This document shows positions 57,482-64,000 of a stretch of DNA of 64,000 bases, in pieces. The stretch's first letter is position 1, and each line of letters opens with the position of its first letter. The notes under the pieces were generated by a model, which saw only the letters and a list, made by a program, of their open reading frames with translations, did no database searches and was not told the DNA's origin. The stretch covers positions 21,130,485 to 21,194,484 of the forward strand of contig NC_134027.1 in the NCBI RefSeq assembly GCF_964204645.1, read 5' to 3'. Source of the stretch: Tubulanus polymorphus. Taxonomy: Eukaryota > Nemertea > Palaeonemertea > Tubulaniformes > Tubulanidae. A program made the position numbers and the translations under genes.

Positions 57482-58771
57482 AAAAAGAAACTATATGACA
57501 GACGTTCCAACTTGAATATGGCAGAATTTTGCTGTAAAAATCAGAAGATCTCCGTAGCCGTTTATCTGCTAGTCGGGTTGTTCGGAATCGGCTCGTGGTT
57601 GGCGATCAACGGGTTATGGGTCGAATTACCGATACTGGTCGCCCGCTTACCCGAAGGATGGGATTTACCGTCCTACCTCGTCGTGATAATACAGCTCGCG
57701 AATATCGGACCGATCGCGTACGCCGTGGCGAACAAATTCAGCAACGGCAAAGTTGGCGAGGTCAGCGTCGTGTATATCATCGTAACGGTCGGCGCGCTGG
57801 CGTGCTTGCTGCTGGCGATATTTTGGGATCGCGTTACTCTTATAGGCGGCGTCGATCACAGCACGGCGTTGTTGGTTCTAGCGTTTTCTTTGGCGCTTGT
57901 CGACTGTACGTCGTCGGTCGTGTTTCTGCCGTACATGGCCGTGTTTAAACCCGAGTACATGACCGCGTTGTACATCGGCGAAGGTTTCAGCGGATTGTTG
58001 CCGAGTCTCGTCGCGTTGATCCAAGGCGTCGGCGGCAACGGCGACTGCGTCAACGTCACCGTGCCCGTCGACGTGAACGGCACGAACGCGACGACGTCGA
58101 AGCTCGTTCCCGTCGCCGTCGAACCGCTTTTCACCGTCGAAGTGTTCTTCTTCTTCCTGTTCGCGATGATGCTGCTGTGCGGAGGCGCGTTCACGTGTTT
58201 GAACTATTTGCCGTATTGTCGCCGCGAGCACGCGAAACTGAAAGTCTATTTGGAAAACGTCGACGACGCCGACGACAAACGAGCGGTCGAATTTCGAAAG
58301 CGTCATCGTCGCAGTAGCTGTTGCCCGAGCAGCGGCGAGCCCCGCCAGACCGAATCGACGGAAGACGTTATTATTCACGATACCGAGAATTCGGCCGTTC
58401 GTTTGTGCCCTGACGACGATGCCGATCGAAATCAAAACGAATCCGGCCCTCTGCCGTTAACGAAATATCAATACGTGTATCTGCTAGTGTTGAATAGTTG
58501 GATAAATGCTCTCGGAAACGGACTGCTGCCGTCCATCCAATCGTACTCGTGTTTACCGTACGGTATAATGACCTATCATTTAGCGGTGACGCTGGCGAGC
58601 GTGTCCAATCCGGTCGCGTGTTTCGTCGCGTTCTTATCGCCGACGAAATCGAAGAAAGTCGTACAGATTTTGACGTATTCGAGCACCGCCGTGGCTGCGT
58701 ATATCGTGTACACCGCCGCCACGAGTCCACACCCACCGTTATTAGACAACGTTGGCGGACAAATTCTTGTG
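57482..58771 (+). CDS. SLC52A: Riboflavin transporter exon (N-terminus to TM10)
   Basis: The acceptor TTTTTTTTCAG ends at 57481; donor GTAAGT starts at 58772. Coding starts at ATG 57518 (A at -3, G at +4), giving 418 residues in this exon. The family signature GSWLAINGLWVELP (25-38) and LPEGWDLPSYLVV follow the start. Hydrophobic segments fit TM1-TM5 before a loop with three N-glycosylation sequons (N179, N187, N190), TM6 (VEVFFFFLFAMMLL), a charged loop of about 80 residues, then TM7 onward with NALGNGLLPSIQSYSCLPYG and YHLAVTLASVSNPVACF. A 6-codon upstream frame ends 2 bp before the ATG. Confidence 0.95.
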
Positions 58772-59515
58772 GTAAGTGTTGTCATTTCTTAGTTCAAAGC
58801 CGGGTTTGCAATATCGCCAGTTAGTCTGCATGGACTGACTTTGAAATGTGGGAGGGTCCTCATCGCTTAGTCATGGTCTTTGCTTTCAATGACCCCTGTG
58901 GGTAAAATGTGCAAAAATCTAAATCAGCTGGTACCACTGGTCCAGTAAGACGTAACAGTGATAGACCGATCTAAGATTGACGAGGACATCCACTTCTTCC
59001 AAAAACCAAACATCGGCCATGTTATCAACGCACTTTCAAGAAGTGATCGCCAAAATGTTGAACGTCTTAAGTGAGGGGAGTCATCTCTACATTCAATAGC
59101 TGTTTAATTGAAAACTAAGTGAACTAATTCTGTGGCTCGGTCACCATTACATGTATTCAATATGGCATCATTAACAGCTGATAAAACTTACCTGTCTATA
59201 AGGTACCGATCCTGGGTAAAAGCAGCTCCTGTTTCCGTCGGAACTCAATTATTGAAAACTTTTTTTAGGAGGTTCTAAGCCATTTGTTAATGAGATGTTC
59301 TGTTTGAATTGTAGGTGGCGTGTTGGATCCTTGTGACGAGTATATTTTCATATACGAAAGCGACGATAGCTTGTATATTCCGTAACGAAGGAAGGAAGGC
59401 ATTGTTATATTGCGGCGGAACAACGCAGGCTGGCTCGGCTGTCGGGGCTTTAGTCGCGTTTCTATTGGTCAACATATTTCATCTATTCGTCAGCTTACCG
59501 CCGTGTTCTACCTGA
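57518..59515 (+). CDS. SLC52A: SLC52A/RFVT-family riboflavin transporter, whole gene
   Basis: A plasma-membrane carrier that takes up riboflavin, precursor of FMN and FAD. Exons 57518-58771 and 59315-59515 join in phase 0 to give 484 residues, slightly longer than the vertebrate RFVTs (about 445-470) because of the charged cytoplasmic loop. About eleven membrane segments are predicted by eye. No frame break. Paralogue identity (RFVT1, 2 or 3) cannot be assigned for an invertebrate. The coding DNA is markedly CG-rich relative to its flanks, and long antisense open frames in it are shadows of this composition. Confidence 0.95.
58772..59314 (+). other. SLC52A: SLC52A intron, nothing recognised
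   Basis: A 543-bp GT-AG intron. Confidence 0.8.
59315..59515 (+). CDS. SLC52A: Riboflavin transporter last exon (TM10-TM11)
   Basis: The acceptor TTGTAG ends at 59314. It encodes 66 residues, VACWILVTSIFSYTKATIAC through GGTTQAGSAVGALVAFLLVN to SLPPCST, stop TGA 59513-59515. The QAGSAVGA segment corresponds to the last membrane helix of RFVT proteins. Confidence 0.94.
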   Translation: MACWILVTSIFSYTKATIACIFRNEGRKALLYCGGTTQAGSAVGALVAFLLVNIFHLFVSLPPCST

Positions 59516-60081
59516 ACATCTACTCAAACACTTGTTACTTGTCAGTCATTAGGAAGTTAACGGTCTGTTGCTTATTTGATACTGGTCAACTGGCTATAAC
59601 AATGAATTTCATTACAATTTTGTTTGGGAAAAAAACGATTTCCCTGATTCTCAACTCAGAAAGAGGCAAAGTTTTACCGTATTGTGTAATGCTACCAACT
59701 TATTGAATTTTTTGCCACGGCAAATAAGAATTTTCATGCACGTTGAGGCAGGTTTTGATTCGGCTCCACTGTTTCAGAGATACTGTTCCGATGGGTCAGT
59801 TGCAAAAAAATTGGTTACAGTAAACCACTGTATTTTTGACTTAGTGACAATCAAAAGCCCATTGTAATCACTGTATTTATCCGCTAGTCATCTTAAACAG
59901 AGCAACTGGCCTCTACTGCTCCTTTCGACCGGAATACATTCTTCCTATTCTGGAATAGAATCTGCAAATAGCGTTCGTAATCCAGATTGCCATCAATCGT
60001 ATTTCACGGTTGTTGTTTCTCAACCACTGTAGAGCTATGTCAAAACCTGCTTTTAGGTACCATCGTCATGAAAAAGCTTTA
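59516..60081 (+). other. SLC52A: 3' flank or 3' UTR of SLC52A
   Basis: No clear poly(A) hexamer close to the stop. AATAAA at 61671-61676, 61845-61850 and 61854-61859 are the nearest plus-strand candidates, which would make the 3' UTR over 2 kb and include the repeats at 60.1-61.2 kb. Confidence 0.3.
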
Positions 60082-60085
60082 TTAA

Positions 60086-60373
60086 CCCTTTCAGTGCTGG
60101 CTAATTAATACCCTTTAGTGCTGAAGATAATTTGAAAATTCTGAAAAATTCCACCCTAGTGTGTTGAATGACAGGAATAGCACTATAGTGCGTCTACACC
60201 CTGGCGCGGTATATCGTTAGTTATTAATATTTCACTATGTTTGACAGGTGCTGCCATCTTTCAAGAGAGATAATTAGTAATTACTAATTAAATCAATACA
60301 CCGCAGTGCCGTGTACTAGCAATATCCATCACGGATTCATACACCGCACTGCGGTGTAGACGCACTGAAAGGG
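60086..60373 (-). mobile_element. piggyBac-like MITE, copy C (best preserved)
   Basis: 288 bp, flanked by TTAA at 60082-60085 and 60374-60377. Termini CCCTTTCAGTGC and GCACTGAAAGGG are perfect inverted repeats of 12 bp. In reverse orientation it aligns with copy A throughout, differing by small indels around the internal palindromes. Confidence 0.9.
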
Positions 60374-60965
60374 TTAAAGGTCTTGATTTAGTTTTTTACA
60401 TTCCATATTTTCAATATGCACGACAAAACTGGACCTCGACCATTTCTTATGTTTTATCTCTTCATAGACAAAGACTAGGCAACATTTCTGAGAAAAGTTC
60501 AGCCATTTTATCTTAATCTAGTTAGGCACTAGTAAAAACCTTGAGCACTATATCTGCTGGAGTGGAACCCCGTTATAACAGCTCCTATTCTATAAACGAT
60601 AAGTTCGATGCAAAATATGAGAAAATTTTTATCTCATAGGTTGTTCCACTTAATACGATCTCAATATTATACCCTGGAATAGGGCCTTTATTGTTACAAG
60701 GGTTTGTTGTTAATGGTTTTTAATGTAATTTTTTTCTTCGAAAAAAAATACCTACCCGGTATTGCATAATTTAACTACTACTCAGAATCTGCTATTTTCT
60801 TGAGAGTTGTAGTTTTATAATTATTATGATTAACTTATGTATTATGTGACTTGTGTTAGAATGTTTGACGGAATATATTGATTTAAAAGCTACATTAGGC
60901 TCCTGCTCAAGTCAGATCCGATCAACTTGGATATCAGGCGGTCATTAAATTTGAAAGATTCTCTA
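60374..60965. other. Intergenic with a decayed TA-type MITE
   Basis: GGAGTGGAACCCCGTTATAACA at about 60569 and a GTTGTTCCACTT block near 60642 look like the two ends of another CAGTGGAACC-family copy. Nothing else recognised. Confidence 0.45.
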
Positions 60966-61161
60966 GAGAAATCCCACAATAACAAAGCCAAGATTGAAAA
61001 GTTCTATATGAGGAGCGACGTTTCGGCTAACAACTGTTAGCCATCATCAGGCGTACTCCTGATGATGGTTAAGTTGTTAGCCGAAACGTTGCTCCTCAAA
61101 TACAATCATTCTGATAAAAAAAATTTCAATCTTGGCTATGTTATTGGGGGATTTCTCTCGT
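60966..61161. repeat. Long inverted repeat with hammerhead-like cores on both strands
   Basis: The arms begin GAGAAATCCC and end GGGATTTCTC with inverted CCAAGATTGAAA/TTTCAATCTTGG and GAGGAGCGACGTTTCGGCTA blocks. On the minus strand CTGATGA (61050-61044), a perfect stem and GAAAC (61024-61020) are followed by GTC; on the plus strand CTGATGA (61059-61065), an imperfect stem and GAAAC (61083-61087) are followed by GTT. This is the conserved spacing of a hammerhead ribozyme core. The closing stem I is poor, so activity is uncertain. Confidence 0.75.
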
Positions 61162-63116
61162 GATCATCATACACGGATATTGTGTATCTTTGACTAATTG
61201 AAAGATTCTCACCCTGTATAAATATTCAACTGAGGTAATGCTCGAGTCAGAAAAATATTTATGGTCCTAAAACTGAGCTATCTGTTAGTAAAAAAATTCT
61301 AATTAGCGTCTTGATACAAGGATGCGAACCAGATGGTAGTGTGAGACTCGGCCACATTTCTCCCTATATTCAAACCCGAGTGGCAATGTGCTACATTAGG
61401 AATTTGAATCTGATGATACTCTGCCATGTAAACAGATTGTGCTGTAGCAGGCCCAGAAGTCATGTTTCATCCAGCTAATGATTTTGAAGTATGAAACAGG
61501 AAATATGATTGGCTTGCTCACTTGGGTTGTCTGAATGTTGCTGGCATATTTGAGCAGTCAATAGACCAATACTTTGTGTTTCTAGTTAATGATAAAATCC
61601 TTTGTGTATCATGTTTCAATTTGTTGTTGAATATTCCATGACATTAATGCAAATCAATGAATATACATGCAATAAATTTTTCGAAATGAATAGTTGACTA
61701 TTAGACGTGAAACAGATGTTTTGATATTATGGGTTTGTCATTGTACCTATGTGCTGCAGAGTTTTACTGTTAGAATAAACTAATTTTATGATACTAATTG
61801 ATATGATTATGAAATGATGAATGTTGGATATTGAATGAATGTTGAATAAATATAATAAAAGTTTAGATGAATAATTCTATGACAGCTGGTTTCTGTTATC
61901 ATTTGATTTGGTACCAGGTTCTTGTAAAAAAAACCTCCATGCTCAACTATAGTCTCGCATTACAGGTACTTATATAAAGTTGTCGTCATGTGGAGTCCCA
62001 ATTTGAATTTTAATCTGGATGCAAGTAAATTTAATGGAAATTCATTCTGTATATCTCACAACTGCCATTCAGAACTGAACTGCCATTTGAGAACGACTTA
62101 GCCTGTGTTACCACCATCCTCTTGGGTTTACTTTACCCCGAAAGTGCTTCTCGCATCACATGGTACTCATCTTGGCTCATGTTGGTCTCGGCAAAATACC
62201 TTGCTCCCCCTTGTATAAACTACCCTCACTTTCCTAAATGACAACAAATCACAAACCAAAGGCATTTTTACGAGCATCTAATTTTTGCAAACTTCATTAT
62301 CTGTTATCTAAATCACCATTATTGTTGCAAAAGTTCTGATTAAATCGTGAAGTCAGGGAAAATCTATATCAAAATTTAATGCTGGTTATAACCCTCCAAG
62401 AAATCTTTTTCCAAAACCATTTTGGATTCCCAAATAAATTAATCTTCGAATTGAGTGTAATCAAGAGGTGGATACCAGTTAACTACCAAACTTGCTGGTA
62501 TAACTGCTGCTGATATATTGTGTGATTTTAATTAACATGTACGTGTCCATTACTCACTAGAACTTTTTTCCTAGTGTACATAATTCTGATTGGCTTGTGA
62601 CGTATATCTCACTTTACTAGGACATGCTCAACTCTTTCAAGTTGACTAACAAGATGATTTTCTGATTTATTTCCTTTCTTCTTTTTACCAATCTGTATCT
62701 CTCGTCATAATAAATCAGCATTCAGTATACAGTAAGCCTCATCCAACAGATGATCTTGGTCTGACATAAGGTGATGTCTACTTTATATCGACTAGATACT
62801 GACTGTGATGAGACCCCTAGTCGTCTGGATGCAGAATAGATGATCATCAAGTATCCTTGGTTCAAACCCAGTACTGGCACTGCTTCACAGTGATTTGTAT
62901 GCTGAATAGAGAACAGGGGTGTTCCTGGTTCGGACTACTGATACTAAATCTGAGTGGTTGAGGTACTGAATAAAGGTAGTCTTATTTTACTGACTCGAGA
63001 AGCTTGACGTTGATTTGAGGATGAACTTCCTTTCATAGACGACGATGACAACCAGAGTTAAAAGTCCACGTTATGACTAAGATTTTGTGTATTTTTATTT
63101 AAATATAAGAATTATA
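61162..63116. other. Convergent intergenic DNA, no gene recognised
   Basis: AT-rich, with AATAAA hexamers at 61671, 61845 and 61854 that may end the SLC52A transcript. Phrases such as GATGCGAACCAGATGG (61321) and TTGGTTCAAACCCAG (62850) hint at decayed tRNA-type SINEs. No coding exon found. Confidence 0.45.
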
Positions 63117-63122
63117 TTTATT
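63117..63122 (-). other. Poly(A) signal of the minus-strand gene at 63.3 kb
   Basis: TTTATT on the plus strand, i.e. AATAAA on the minus strand, about 115 bp after the stop of the terminal exon. A second hexamer lies at 63094-63099. Confidence 0.55.
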
Positions 63123-63236
63123 TACAAAACATCGATGAACATACGTGAGAATCATTTATAGGACGAACGTATTGAACCAATTTCTCGAAATTTCATTGAA
63201 ATGCATTTGTAAAACTATACTATATATATGCGATTT

Positions 63237-63329
63237 TCATTCATTTGAAAGTTCTTTTATTTCTTGAAACTGTTTTAATACGGCTTTCTCCAAGGCTTCC
63301 AAATATACCTCCATCGTGACTGTTGGCGT
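63237..63329 (-). CDS. Terminal coding exon of an unidentified gene
   Basis: An acceptor CATTGCAG lies just right of 63329. In the frame starting at the first base, the exon reads TPTVTMEVYLEALEKAVLKQ then FQEIKELSNE and stops at TGA (63239-63237): 30 residues ending in a charged amphipathic helix with heptad-like Leu/Ile spacing. A nearby poly(A) signal supports a real 3' end. Upstream exons would lie beyond 64000, so the protein cannot be named. Another frame stays open through the same exon and into the intron, but it lacks this helix pattern. Confidence 0.5.
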   Translation of the reverse strand, partial: TPTVTMEVYLEALEKAVLKQFQEIKELSNE

Positions 63330-64000
63330 CTGCAATGAAAAGCAGATTAAAATTATAAATCCGGTAGTTCAGTCGAAAAATTGCGCCATTTTGGCAACAA
63401 GCAATTTGCACTATTTTGGAAACAAGTAATTTACGCCCTTTTGGCAACAAGCAATGAAACTTCCAGGAATGGTAGAGATTAACTAGCTGAAAGAAATCAG
63501 ATATGACCACCATGACGAAGGGTAAAATGCCCTCAAGCTTGCTAACTATATAAGCTGGTAGAGTAGAATTCGAATCATTTTGGGCTGATAAAATCAAACC
63601 ATCGAAATAGAAATTGAAAGAAGATTAAAAACAGATCCAGACTAAGCAGGTTACTGTTGAACCGAGATTCACTGAACATAATTAAAATACATGAAGAACA
63701 AGGACAGCCAGTCATGAGTTCTATTTAACAAAAATACATTTCAATTCATCTCGGATATTCTCAGACAATTGGTCATCTTTGTTATCAGGATGACTGTCCT
63801 ATTTACAGGCATATGTCCTGAGGGAAATTCTAGTGTTAAGTCGTAAATCATTAGTTCCATTCTGCAAGTCACAAGTCTCTTACGTTAACAGTTCTACTCC
63901 AGGAGTCAATGACAGTAAGTACTACAAGTCATACCATAGAGATGACTATGCTGATATGGTATCAGCTGGGACTGGTTATCTGGTAAACTATTTCATATTT
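63330..64000 (-). other. Probable last intron of the unidentified gene
   Basis: No second exon is apparent. A short tandem of ATTTTGGCAACAAGCAAT-like units occurs at about 63388-63455. Confidence 0.4.

Noticed and set aside
57595-58824. Several long alternative-frame and antisense open frames over the riboflavin transporter exon
   Set aside because: They are by-products of CG-rich codon use in the real frame, which carries the SLC52A signatures and correct splice sites.
63241-63597. 118-residue open frame as one exon
   Set aside because: A splice acceptor just right of 63329 and the amphipathic alternative frame suggest that only 63237-63329 is coding, in another frame.

Overview
The window is animal nuclear DNA, AT-rich, with short GT-AG introns, heavy microsatellite content and many small non-autonomous DNA transposons. 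The genes and the style of repeats point to a marine lophotrochozoan-type invertebrate (mollusc, brachiopod, annelid or relative). The clearest taxonomic hint is a nuclear receptor with the ESCKA P-box of the protostome HR96/DAF-12 (NR1J) group. Species cannot be read from this sequence.

Layout. (1) 1-7676: no recognisable gene, several small transposon relics, then CpG-rich and TA-rich DNA leading into the first coding exon. (2) 7677-21793, plus strand: an NR1J/HR96-type nuclear receptor in five shared or alternative coding exons, with two alternative 5' coding exons (7699-7827 and 13217-13288) that both join in phase 0 to the DNA-binding-domain exon; predicted proteins are 499 and 480 residues. 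(3) About 22.1-31.0 kb: intergenic repeats. (4) 31091-49516, minus strand: a complete bifunctional alpha-aminoadipic semialdehyde synthase (AASS; lysine-ketoglutarate reductase plus saccharopine dehydrogenase) in 21 coding exons. All phases join, giving 932 residues with a mitochondrial-type leader; one intron is GC-AG. (5) 49.5-57.5 kb: intergenic DNA with a tRNA-like relic, a large fold-back element, and a 1.2 kb repeat built on a 154-bp unit. (6) 57518-59515, plus strand: a riboflavin transporter of the SLC52A/RFVT family, two coding exons, 484 residues. (7) 63237-63329, minus strand: the last coding exon of an unidentified gene that continues beyond the window.

The three identified genes are not an operon or pathway cluster: they are a ligand-regulated transcription factor, a mitochondrial lysine-catabolism enzyme and a plasma-membrane vitamin transporter. 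The flavin link is weak, because AASS uses NAD(P), not flavin. AASS and SLC52A are divergently arranged; NR1J and AASS are convergent.

The most interesting non-genic signals are a 285-bp perfect GGGAGA tract just inside an NR1J intron (dense G-quadruplex potential and an open Gly-Arg frame if the intron is retained), an inverted repeat with hammerhead-ribozyme-like cores on both strands (60966-61161), a TTAA-flanked piggyBac-like MITE family, and two inverted 1.2 kb elements with an exact 154-bp internal period that bracket the 5' part of AASS. I did not find a new multi-gene system.
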